Shown: one piece after another, positions 49,389 through 57,979 of the stretch
Position numbering within the stretch: position 1 is the first letter of the stretch
How the letters are laid out: each line of letters begins with the position of its first letter
Source: Streptococcus mitis
GTDB lineage: Bacteria > Bacillota > Bacilli > Lactobacillales > Streptococcaceae
Assembly (NCBI RefSeq): GCF_001281025.1
Contig: NZ_CP012646.1
Span: 1,455,001 to 1,519,000 of the forward strand
Length of the DNA: 64,000 nucleotides
Direction of reading: 5' to 3'
Made by a program: the position numbers and the translations under genes
The notes under the pieces: generated by a model
What the model was told of the DNA's origin: nothing
The model's input: the letters and a program-made list of their open reading frames with translations, nothing else
Databases searched by the model: none

Positions 49389-51356
49389 TTATTTAATGTG
49401 TTTTTCTAGTTCTTTTTGGTACTTACCATTTGATTCCAATTTTTCTTTTTGCCATTTTTTCAGTGCTTCTTCATATTCTTTTGTTGTAACAATATCTTTT
49501 TGCAATTTCATTCCTTTAAAGATATATGGGTCACCTTTAATACCAACTTGTGAGTATGGTTTTGAGAATGGCACGACATTACTTACAACTGGAGAACCAC
49601 CAGATGAGGCTGTCGGCATCAATAATGAACTATCTGTCAACCAAGCTTGAGCCTTGGCATATTTTTCATAGCGTTCTTCAAGATTTGTAGTTTCTGAATC
49701 TGCATCATCCAATAATTTCTTATATTGGTCCAAACCAAGTTTCGCTACGACATCCTTATCTTTCCCTTTAATAATACCAAGGTGTTTCATAGCAGAACCT
49801 GATTTAGGATCCATGATATTCAAGTAAGATGCTGGGTCTTGATAGCTTGGAGCCCATCCTGTACTGTTCAAATCATAGTCTTTTTGAGAAGGAACACGCG
49901 CTTGAGAAGTGATTGTTTCCTTTTCATTATCTGTCATTTGAAGAACATCGATGACAACATTTTCAGCACCAAGAGTTGATTCGATAGACTGTTTGAAAGA
50001 GTTGCTTTGTTGAACGGCGATGGTATCTGTTTGTTCAACTGGGACATCCAAGTGAATTGGGAAAGTTACCCCTTTAGATTCCAAGTCTTTCTTAGCTTTT
50101 TCGAACGCAACTTTAGCCTTGTCAGGGTTGTAGATAGAATCCTTACCGTCAACTAGCTCAACACCTTTCCATTGGTCACCATAGTTCACCAACTCTGCTT
50201 GAGCGATTTGACCAAAGTTTTTACCACCTGCTTGCACAAAGTTATCTGGAACGAGACTGTTACGAATAATCTTGTCCGCACCGTCTTCACCATTTAGCTG
50301 GGCAGCATAAGAATGGCGGTTGAAGGCAAAGTTGATAGCCTGACGGAAGTCCTTATTAAGCATAGCTTCTTTTGTAGAAGTCTTTTGTTCTTCACTTGTT
50401 TTCGCAGTTTTATTATATGACTGACGATTTACGTTAAAGGTGAAGTAATAACTACTTGAGTCCTGTGGGCTATAAGTGATTTTATCTCCGTATTGTTCCA
50501 AAGTAGAAGCAAAGTTTGAGCTACTTGGGAAGAGACGGGCTGTCGTATAGGCACCAGAAGAGAAGCTACGAATCAACGATTCCTGATCAGAACCATCGTA
50601 GTAAGTCAATTTAATCTTTTCGATTTTTACCTTTTCTTTATCCCAGTAATTTGGATTTTTCTCATATTCGATCAACGATTTAGACGTCAAGGTCTTCAAG
50701 ATATAAGGACCATTGTAGAGAATTCCTGCTGGAGTAACTGCTCCATAATCTTTACCTGATGCCTTCAAAAACTCTTCATTTACAGGCAACATCGTTGCTG
50801 TGGTGACTTTAGAGTTCCAGAAGCTTTCTGGTTTGTTTAGGGTATATTCAACTGTGTAATCGTCCAAAGCCTTGATACCAACTGTAGAGAAATCATTAGT
50901 CTCACCAGTCATGTAGGCATCCAAGCCCTTGATTGAATTTTGGATGAGAGAGACACCGTCTGACTTACCGTCAGCTACGTGTTTTAGTCCTGTTACAAAG
51001 TCATGGGCTGTTACTTCTGCATATTCTTCACCCTCAGAAGTGTACCATTTAACTCCTTTACGAAGTTTATAGGTATAAGTCAAACCATCTTTGGACACAG
51101 ACCAATCTTCAGCCAAGGAAGGAATAACATTTCCGTATTGGTCATTTTCCATCAATCCATCAACCACATTCCCGATGACATCTGTTGTAGATGTACGAGT
51201 CGCTACACTATAGTCCAAAGACGCTGGATCTACTGCATAGACATATGAAAATGTTGTCGGTGCATCTGCTTCTTTATCAGCTTTTCCACAAGCCACTAAA
51301 AGAGCTGTTGTGCTCAGGACTACTCCTGCTGTTAAGAGCCACTTTTTCGATTTCAT
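49389..51356 (-). CDS. Oligopeptide ABC transporter substrate-binding lipoprotein (AliA/AliB/AmiA family)
   Basis: 655 aa. Lipoprotein signal with lipobox LVAC (Cys at about residue 23) and a family-5 extracellular solute-binding domain (SLAEDWSVSKDGLTYTYKLRKGVKW, YNGPYILKTLTSKSL, STGWAPSYQDPASYL). It binds peptides for the Ami permease in pneumococcus. No permease or ATPase genes are adjacent, as is usual for the Ali paralogues. Which Ali paralogue is not decided. Confidence 0.9.
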   Translation of the reverse strand: MKSKKWLLTAGVVLSTTALLVACGKADKEADAPTTFSYVYAVDPASLDYSVATRTSTTDVIGNVVDGLMENDQYGNVIPSLAEDWSVSKDGLTYTYKLRKGVKWYTSEGEEYAEVTAHDFVTGLKHVADGKSDGVSLIQNSIKGLDAYMTGETNDFSTVGIKALDDYTVEYTLNKPESFWNSKVTTATMLPVNEEFLKASGKDYGAVTPAGILYNGPYILKTLTSKSLIEYEKNPNYWDKEKVKIEKIKLTYYDGSDQESLIRSFSSGAYTTARLFPSSSNFASTLEQYGDKITYSPQDSSSYYFTFNVNRQSYNKTAKTSEEQKTSTKEAMLNKDFRQAINFAFNRHSYAAQLNGEDGADKIIRNSLVPDNFVQAGGKNFGQIAQAELVNYGDQWKGVELVDGKDSIYNPDKAKVAFEKAKKDLESKGVTFPIHLDVPVEQTDTIAVQQSNSFKQSIESTLGAENVVIDVLQMTDNEKETITSQARVPSQKDYDLNSTGWAPSYQDPASYLNIMDPKSGSAMKHLGIIKGKDKDVVAKLGLDQYKKLLDDADSETTNLEERYEKYAKAQAWLTDSSLLMPTASSGGSPVVSNVVPFSKPYSQVGIKGDPYIFKGMKLQKDIVTTKEYEEALKKWQKEKLESNGKYQKELEKHIK

Positions 51357-51378
51357 AAAAAATCTCCTTTAGTTAATT

Positions 51379-52401
51379 TTAATCTACTTTTACAATCCAA
51401 CCTTCTGGCGCTTCAATATCGCCAAACTGAATTCCTGTCAATTCATCATAGAGTTTACGAGTCACAGGACCTACTTCTGTTTCACTATAGAAAACATGGA
51501 AATCATCACCGTGTTGAATACCTCCAATTGGAGAAATAACCGCTGCTGTACCACAGGCACCTGCCTCTACAAAACGGTCAAGGTTATCAATCGGGACATC
51601 CCCCTCAATAGGAGTCAAGCCCAAGCGGTGTTCTGCCAAATAAAGCAAAGAGTACTTGGTAATAGATGGCAAGATAGATGGACTCAATGGTGTTACAAAT
51701 TCATTATCAGCAGTAATTCCAAAGAAGTTAGCTGATCCGACTTCTTCAATCTTTGTATGAGTTGATGGGTCTAGATAGATAACATCTGAGAAATGACGTG
51801 ACTTGGCCAATTTCCCTGGTAAGAGACTGGCAGCATAGTTCCCACCAACCTTAGCCGCACCTGTACCATTTGGAGCAGCACGGTCGTATTCATCCTGAAT
51901 CAAGAAGTTGGTTGGAACCAAACCACCCTTAAAGTAATTTCCAACTGGCATAGCAAAGATGGCGAAAATGTATTCCTCTGCTGGTTTAACCCCAATAATA
52001 TCTCCGACACCAATCAAAAGAGGGCGAAGATATAGGGTTCCACCTGTTCCGTATGGTGGTACGTATTCTTCATTCGCACGAACAACTGTCTTACAAGCTT
52101 CTACAAACATTTCTGTCGGAACTTGTGGCATCAAGAGACGGTCACATGTACGTTGCAGACGTTTGGCATTTTCATCAGGACGGAACAGTTGAATACTGCC
52201 ATCCTTAGTACGATAAGCTTTCAAACCTTCAAATGCTTGTTGACCATAGTGAAGACTTGGAGAAGACTCTGAAATATGCAAGGTTGCATCCTCTGTCAAC
52301 TCTCCTTGATCCCATTGTCCATTTTTAAAATGAGCAATATAGCGATAAGGTAATTTCATATAGGAGAAACCAAGGTTTTCCCAATCAATCGTTACTGTCA
52401 T
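51379..52401 (-). CDS. ilvE: Branched-chain amino acid aminotransferase
   Basis: 340 aa, class IV PLP aminotransferase. PLP Lys in GAAKVGGNYAASLLPG; EVGSANFFGI and GTAAVISPIGGI are also conserved. It catalyses the last step of Ile, Leu and Val synthesis. It is 22 nt upstream of the peptide-binding protein gene, which may share its transcript. Confidence 0.97.
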   Translation of the reverse strand: MTVTIDWENLGFSYMKLPYRYIAHFKNGQWDQGELTEDATLHISESSPSLHYGQQAFEGLKAYRTKDGSIQLFRPDENAKRLQRTCDRLLMPQVPTEMFVEACKTVVRANEEYVPPYGTGGTLYLRPLLIGVGDIIGVKPAEEYIFAIFAMPVGNYFKGGLVPTNFLIQDEYDRAAPNGTGAAKVGGNYAASLLPGKLAKSRHFSDVIYLDPSTHTKIEEVGSANFFGITADNEFVTPLSPSILPSITKYSLLYLAEHRLGLTPIEGDVPIDNLDRFVEAGACGTAAVISPIGGIQHGDDFHVFYSETEVGPVTRKLYDELTGIQFGDIEAPEGWIVKVD

Positions 52402-52435
52402 ATCCCACTCCTTATTCTAAAAACCTATTTCTTTT

Positions 52436-52463
52436 ATTCTACACTATTTTTATAAAATAGCAA
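52436..52463 (-). promoter_or_regulatory. ilvE promoter
   Basis: -35 TTGCTA (52458-52463), 16-bp spacer, -10 TAGAAT (52436-52441) on the minus strand. Confidence 0.6.
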
Positions 52464-52495
52464 GTATATTTTGTAATTTTCAGAAAATTTCTTCA

Positions 52496-52529
52496 ATAAA
52501 AAAGAACCAGCTCTTAAAACTGATTCTTC
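52496..52529 (-). terminator. parC terminator
   Basis: AAGAATCAG / CTGGTTCTT stem with T-run on the minus strand, a few bases after the parC stop. Confidence 0.82.
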
Positions 52530-52536
52530 ATTTCAC

Positions 52537-55008
52537 TTATTTTGCTTCTGTAAATACTTCTTTAAAATAAGCGTCAAAAACTTCTTCATCTGAAATCGTA
52601 TCAGAAATGAAGCTTCCGTTGCTAGTGCGTTCTGACAAGTTCAAGTCTTGCAATCGGCTTTCATAGATTGTTCCTTTGTTGGATTGAACAAGTAGCGTTT
52701 GGTCATTTTCTTCCACTTCAGTACTAAATAGCTCACCAATAAATCCTTGCTCTGCAACTGCTCCTGCTAAGAAGACACGATGCGGTTTATTTTTTAGCTC
52801 ACGCAAGACTTGTAACCCACGTTTGGCACGGCTGGTTGCTGGAATTTCCTCAATAGAAACACGTTTTAAACTACCACGTTGGGTCAAGAGATAGAAGGAT
52901 GAGGTGTTACAGATAAAGGCAGATTGGAGGACATCATCTTCTTTCAAATTCATAGCCTTGACACCTGCAGCCTTAGCACCGACAACTGGTACCTCTTCGA
53001 TATTGAAACGAAGGGCGTAACCATTTTGGCTAATCAAAAGAACATCATCTAGTTTAATCGGAGCCACTGCTACAATCTGGTCTGTATCGTATTTGAGCTT
53101 AGCATACTTGACAGACTTAGACTTGTAGGTTCGCCATGGAGAGAATTCTTTGCGTTCTACACGCTTGATTTGACCGAAACGAGTCGCCGCAAAGTAGGTT
53201 GTCGCATCATCAAACTGATCCACTACTTCCACATAAAGGATTTCTTCGTTAGTTTCAAAGTTTGTGATGGTTTGGCTCAGATGCTCACCGATATCCTTCC
53301 AGCGAATATCTGCCAATTCATGGATTGGTCGATAAATGACATTTCCAAGAGTCGTGAACATCAAAAGATGCTGCGTTGTCTTGGCAACTTGTACAAAGAT
53401 CAAACGGTCATCATCACGTTTGCCAATTTCTTCCAGAGTGGATGCCGCAAAGGAACGTGGACTGGTACGCTTGATGTAACCTGCCTTGGTCACGCTGACG
53501 TAGGTATCTTCCTCGGCGATCAGACTAGCTGTATCAATCTCGATTACTTTCGCAGTGTCTTCTAAGCTACTCAAACGCGGAGTCGCAAACTTCTTCTTAA
53601 CCTCACGAAGTTCTTTCTTCATGAGATTGTACATAGTCCGCTCATCACCGATAATAGCCGCCAGCATGGCAATCTTTTCACGAAGTTCTGCTTCTTCTTC
53701 CTGCAAGACAACCACATCGGTATTGGTCAAACGATACAGTTGCAAGGTTACGATAGCCTCAGCCTGCTCTTCTGTAAAATCATAGCTAACCTTGAGGTTT
53801 TCCTTGGCGTCCGCCTTATTCTCAGAAGCACGGATAAGAGCAATGACTTCGTCCAAAATCGAAATCACGCGAATCAAACCTTCAACGATATGGAGGCGTT
53901 TCTCAGCCTTTTCCTTGTCAAAGCGTGAACGCGCCAAAATTACTTCACGACGGTGGGCAATATAGCTAGACAAGATTGGAACGATCCCAACCTGACGAGG
54001 CGTGAAATTTTCAATCGCCACCATATTAAAGTTATAATTGATTTGTAGGTCAGTATATTTGAATAGATAGTTGAGAACAAGCTCCGTATTCGCGTCTTTC
54101 TTGAGCTCAATCGCGATACGAAGACCGTCACGGTCAGACTCATCACGAACCTCAGCAATCCCAGCTACCTTGTTATTAACACGAACATCATCGATTTTCT
54201 TGACTAGATTAGCCTTGTTGATTTCATAAGGAATCTCAGTAATAACGATTTGTTCCTTACCGCCTTTTAGCTTTTCAATCTCAGTCTTGGAACGAACAAC
54301 AACGCGCCCTTTCCCAGTTTCATAGGCCTTCTTGATTTCATCACGACCTTGGATGATAGCTCCTGTAGGGAAATCTGGCCCAGGCAAGAATTCCATGAGT
54401 TTTTCAACTTTGGCCGTTGGATGGTCAATCATGTAAACCGCCGCATCGATAACTTCGGCCAAATTATGAGGTGGAATGTCCGTAGCATATCCAGCTGAAA
54501 TCCCAGTCGAACCATTGACCAAGAGGTTTGGAAAGGCTGCAGGTAAAACAGTAGGTTCTTTCTCGGTATCGTCAAAGTTCCAGGCAAAAGGAACGGTCTT
54601 TTTCTCGATATCCTGAAGAAGATAGCCAGCAATTTCAGACAAACGTGCCTCGGTATAACGCATTGCCGCAGGCGGATCACCGTCCATAGAACCGTTATTA
54701 CCGTGCATTTCAACTAGAATCTCACGGTTTTTCCAGTCCTGCGACATACGAACCATGGCATCATAGATAGAACTGTCACCGTGTGGGTGGAAATTCCCCA
54801 TGATGTTACCGACAGACTTGGCCGACTTGCGGTAGCTCTTGTCAAAGGTATTGCCATCCTTATTCATCGAATAAAGAATGCGGCGCTGAACCGGCTTCAA
54901 GCCATCACGAATGTCTGGCAAAGCCCGGTCTTGAATAATGTATTTGGAGTAGCGACCAAAGCGCTCTCCCATGATGTCCTCCAAGGACATATTTTGAATG
55001 TTAGACAT
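52537..55008 (-). CDS. parC: DNA topoisomerase IV subunit A
   Basis: Decatenates daughter chromosomes with ParE. 823 aa; catalytic Tyr in ARMRYTEARL-like context (PPAAMRYTEARLS, Tyr118) and a C-terminal beta-pinwheel. The quinolone-target residues are wild type: Asp78, Ser79 and Asp83 (HPHGDSSIYD). Residue 91 is Asp, where I recall Asn in typical pneumococci. parE lies 4.9 kb upstream with accessory genes between. Confidence 0.97.
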   Translation of the reverse strand: MSNIQNMSLEDIMGERFGRYSKYIIQDRALPDIRDGLKPVQRRILYSMNKDGNTFDKSYRKSAKSVGNIMGNFHPHGDSSIYDAMVRMSQDWKNREILVEMHGNNGSMDGDPPAAMRYTEARLSEIAGYLLQDIEKKTVPFAWNFDDTEKEPTVLPAAFPNLLVNGSTGISAGYATDIPPHNLAEVIDAAVYMIDHPTAKVEKLMEFLPGPDFPTGAIIQGRDEIKKAYETGKGRVVVRSKTEIEKLKGGKEQIVITEIPYEINKANLVKKIDDVRVNNKVAGIAEVRDESDRDGLRIAIELKKDANTELVLNYLFKYTDLQINYNFNMVAIENFTPRQVGIVPILSSYIAHRREVILARSRFDKEKAEKRLHIVEGLIRVISILDEVIALIRASENKADAKENLKVSYDFTEEQAEAIVTLQLYRLTNTDVVVLQEEEAELREKIAMLAAIIGDERTMYNLMKKELREVKKKFATPRLSSLEDTAKVIEIDTASLIAEEDTYVSVTKAGYIKRTSPRSFAASTLEEIGKRDDDRLIFVQVAKTTQHLLMFTTLGNVIYRPIHELADIRWKDIGEHLSQTITNFETNEEILYVEVVDQFDDATTYFAATRFGQIKRVERKEFSPWRTYKSKSVKYAKLKYDTDQIVAVAPIKLDDVLLISQNGYALRFNIEEVPVVGAKAAGVKAMNLKEDDVLQSAFICNTSSFYLLTQRGSLKRVSIEEIPATSRAKRGLQVLRELKNKPHRVFLAGAVAEQGFIGELFSTEVEENDQTLLVQSNKGTIYESRLQDLNLSERTSNGSFISDTISDEEVFDAYFKEVFTEAK

Positions 55009-55060
55009 AATAATTCTCTTTTTAGTGTTTTATTGTAAAGTAAATCTATATTTTATAAAT

Positions 55061-55795
55061 TTAACTGTTTCTTTGTAGGTAGTGAGAAAAGAAGAGCAAT
55101 CCTACTAATCCTAGAATGAATAAAAGATTAATTTTAATAACAAATAAGCTAAGTAGGGTATTAATTAGGCCGTGAAAAATGGCGCAAAAAAGGACCGACT
55201 TAGTCTTTTTGAAAACAGCTGCTAGAAGAATACTGAGATGAATTGCAAATAGACTGAATAATATAAAAGGCATCCCACTTTGGGAACTTCCAATCACAAA
55301 CCATAAAGGTACATGCCATATTGCCCAAATACAACCTGTTATCAAACCGGAAATCCAAAAGGAGAATCTAGTTTCCAAAGTTGGTTGCAAGATCCCTCGC
55401 CATCCCAATTCTTCTTCGCCACCATAAACACAGACTGCACTCAAAAAAACAACTAACAAATTTTCTAGTGGAAAAGCCGTATTAAGCTCCTTAGAGGAGA
55501 AAGCAATGACACCTGTCTGCACGAAAATTAGTAAAAGAAATAACAAAATATATTTCTTTGAGTCCCCTAAGATAAAAGAGACTATGCTTTTAATGGATTT
55601 TTGAGGCAAACAAGAAATGGCTGCAATGGTTGGACCGAAACCTCCTAGTAAATGGAGAAAAACTCCTAGTGGACTTGTTAGACTTAAGAGGCTCATTTGC
55701 GTCAGAAAAGCGAGCAATCCCCAACCAAATCCCCAAGAAATGAGAAAACTAATCAGTAAAAATTTTGTTATCTTATTATTTTGTAAATATTTCAT
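55061..55795 (-). CDS. CPBP-family intramembrane metalloprotease
   Basis: 244 aa with about seven membrane segments. CPBP motifs EExxxR (GGEEELGWRGIL), a conserved His in AIWHVPLWF and HxxxN in IFHGLINT. CPBP proteins are linked to bacteriocin immunity and protein maturation; substrate unknown. Its start overlaps the ANT(6)-like gene by 20 nt. Confidence 0.85.
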   Translation of the reverse strand: MKYLQNNKITKFLLISFLISWGFGWGLLAFLTQMSLLSLTSPLGVFLHLLGGFGPTIAAISCLPQKSIKSIVSFILGDSKKYILLFLLLIFVQTGVIAFSSKELNTAFPLENLLVVFLSAVCVYGGEEELGWRGILQPTLETRFSFWISGLITGCIWAIWHVPLWFVIGSSQSGMPFILFSLFAIHLSILLAAVFKKTKSVLFCAIFHGLINTLLSLFVIKINLLFILGLVGLLFFSHYLQRNS

Positions 55796-56645
55796 TTGTT
55801 TCTAGTCTCTCCTTAGCATACTCAATCATCTTCTCAGCAGTTACTTTGTCATATTGGAAGCCGGTTTTGAGAGAGAAGGCCTGCGCTTCTTTATGGAAAA
55901 AGTTCATGGTAGCCAAAAGAGACTTGGTGAGGCTTTTCTGGTCAAAAAAGTCAAGCAAGGCTGTAAATTCTTTCTCTTTCTCAGCAGGCAAATACTGAAA
56001 GAGGTACTTGTAGTTCTTGCCAACATCGACCATTCCCTTATCTGCTGCCACTTGCCAAGCTAAAAGCTTGAGCAATTCTTGTTGGCAGATTCCATAGAGA
56101 TGGTCCGTCGCATAGATGACTTGATGGCGACAGATTCCTTTAACCACGTAAGCTGACACCCACCAAAATTCATTGCAGGAATTTTTAAAATCCATTTCAG
56201 TAGCTGAGATTATCCAGTAACGCTCTGGATTTGGGAAATAAGGTTCAAATAAATTTTCTGGATCTTCTAAAACAGTGAATCCTGCTTCACTGTCCACCCA
56301 TTCTTGAATGTATTCTTTAGGGCAAAGACTTAAATCGATACGATTGCCATCTTCAAAAAGCATGAGATAAAGACAACGATTACCAAGACTGACTTCTTGC
56401 TCAATAATGCGTTTCCCAAACTGATTCAACCAAGAAAGGTCACTCGTCAGATTATCAAAATCATCCACAATATAGACCACATCATAGTCTTGAAATTCAT
56501 CTTTTGGAGCTTTTGCATCAGTTCGTGAACCGGACATAGCGACAGCCTCGACTTTTAGACTTTTTGCGGTTTGTAAAATTAATCTTAGCATTTGCGCTTC
56601 ACTTCTATGTTGTCTGCACATATCTTTTATAGAATTATTTTTCAT
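55776..56645 (-). CDS. Aminoglycoside 6-adenylyltransferase-like protein
   Basis: 289 aa. Nucleotidyltransferase motif GSRTDAKAPKDEFQDYDVVY with the metal-binding Asp pair in QDYD, and DGNRIDLSLCP, as in ANT(6)/AadK. It would transfer AMP to streptomycin if active, but chromosomal AadK-like proteins do not always confer resistance. AAGAGGAGC lies about 10 nt before the ATG at 56645. It overlaps the upstream membrane-protein gene by 11 nt. Confidence 0.85.
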   Translation of the reverse strand: MKNNSIKDMCRQHRSEAQMLRLILQTAKSLKVEAVAMSGSRTDAKAPKDEFQDYDVVYIVDDFDNLTSDLSWLNQFGKRIIEQEVSLGNRCLYLMLFEDGNRIDLSLCPKEYIQEWVDSEAGFTVLEDPENLFEPYFPNPERYWIISATEMDFKNSCNEFWWVSAYVVKGICRHQVIYATDHLYGICQQELLKLLAWQVAADKGMVDVGKNYKYLFQYLPAEKEKEFTALLDFFDQKSLTKSLLATMNFFHKEAQAFSLKTGFQYDKVTAEKMIEYAKERLETNEIFTK

Positions 56646-57162
56646 TGCCGTCTTGCTCCTCTTGTTTTTGGATGCCTCGTATTCTTTTCATCTCAAGTTC
56701 TCCTACTATCAATTGGACAGTTGAACAAATCCCCAAAACGATTAAAATAAAATAAAACAAATTCATATCGTTTCTATGATATATTTGAAAGCTTCTCCAT
56801 AATACAAAAGTATTTACTAATGAAAGAAGGAAAAGTAAAATAGCATTGAATAGGAGTGTTATAGCAAACTTACTCTTAAAATACCTATAATGTTTTCCAA
56901 TCCGATAGAGGGTATATAGTGAGAAAACAATCATCAAAGGTGTGAAGGCAAGTGCATATAATAAGATAAACCCTATTCCTGAGTATGGTTTACTTTCCAT
57001 TGGTAGATCTAATAAACAGATACCAATAGTGAGGATGTTCAATATAAACAAGGATACTGTGCGAGCACACTCTTTTCTACCTTTATTGGTCATTAAATCA
57101 TATATAATTCCAAAAATGGCCAAGAGAACAAGGAAAAAAGGCATCATTAATAACGTAATCAA
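56635..57162 (-). CDS. Membrane protein, unknown
   Basis: 175 aa with four or five membrane segments (residues about 3-20, 38-55, 62-85, 101-122, 135-155) and a charged tail. No recognised domain. The overlap with the ANT(6)-like gene suggests co-transcription. Confidence 0.7.
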   Translation of the reverse strand: MITLLMMPFFLVLLAIFGIIYDLMTNKGRKECARTVSLFILNILTIGICLLDLPMESKPYSGIGFILLYALAFTPLMIVFSLYTLYRIGKHYRYFKSKFAITLLFNAILLFLLSLVNTFVLWRSFQIYHRNDMNLFYFILIVLGICSTVQLIVGELEMKRIRGIQKQEEQDGNEK

Positions 57163-57244
57163 TCCAGCACCTCCAATAGTTTTAGCGATTGTTTACCTAC
57201 AAAAGATGATCGTCACCTTTACTTGAACTTCATAAATCCCTTGT

Positions 57245-57818
57245 CTACCCTTCGTAATAATATGAAGCATCCACACCTTTAAAGAAACGGGCCTGAGTGA
57301 GGTCATCAGTTTGATTATTCAAGAGGAGATACTTGAGTTCTCCAGTCGACACTGCACTACGCTTCATGGCATTCAGGTATTCATCCTTATCAATGGCGTT
57401 CCAATCTACCACTTTACCCAGCTTCTGACGCAGCATACAATCTAGCCAAATCCGCATGGCTCGTCCATTCCCCTCTCGGAAAGGATGAGCAATGTTCATA
57501 TCCGCGTATTTATCGACAATCTGGTCAAAATTCTCTGAGGGAGCTTGTTAATGTAGCGCAGCGATTGCTCCAAAAACATGCGGGGCGCAAACTAAAAATC
57601 GTCCTTGCCGATATTGACGTCGCGAATGTGTACAGCGAAATCGTAGATGTCGCCAAAAAGCTGGGCGTGGATAGCCGACAAGCCAACAAAGGTGCCGACC
57701 TCAAAGGCAAACAACTGCCCACTCCCAAAGAGTTGCTTGACTCTGACCTTAGTCAGGCGCTCCTCCTTGCGTGCCAGTTTCGCGCTACTGGTTATCCCCA
57801 TTTATTATCTAAAACCAC
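57245..57818 (-). pseudogene. fic: Fic-family AMP-transferase gene, inactivated
   Basis: The C-terminal part is intact from 57499: MNIAHPFREGNGRAMRIW holds the Fic active-site motif HPFREGNGR, and the end HPF ... FFKGVDASYYYEG is normal. Upstream, the rest of the family sequence is there but broken in three places: a missing base near AAATGGGG (family K-L-G; about 57800), TAG after GKDDF (before FAPRMFLEQ; 57592-57594) and a missing base at CCTCAGAGAAT (family P-Q-E-N; about 57540). With these repaired, a GTG at 57818 behind AGAAGG would give about 190 aa. The DNA is noticeably more GC-rich than its neighbours. Confidence 0.88.
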
Positions 57819-57820
57819 GG

Positions 57821-57937
57821 CTACCTTCTTTCTTGTTGATAAATTTGCGCCAATCCCTCCAAGCTGACCTTTTTCTGCCAGCCGTTTTTTTGAAAATAAA
57901 CCGCTAGCAAGTTTTTAGTCAGGTGATTTTTAATCAG
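57821..57937 (-). pseudogene. Short ORF remnant directly upstream of fic
   Basis: 38 sense codons, LIKNHLTKNLLAVYFQKNGW then QKKVSLEGLAQIYQQERR, ending TAG 2 nt before the fic GTG. The first codon is CTG and an in-frame TAA precedes it, so either the start codon is lost or this is the tail of a longer gene. The tight spacing is what one expects for a Fic antitoxin or operon partner; I do not recognise the family. Confidence 0.45.
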
Positions 57938-57979
57938 TTAGTTTATTGACATGCATATAATTATGTATTACATCATCTA

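Noticed and set aside
57565..57867. Plus-strand ORFs opposite the fic remnant
   Set aside because: They arise from the antisense of a GC-rich fic sequence; the minus strand matches the Fic family clearly.
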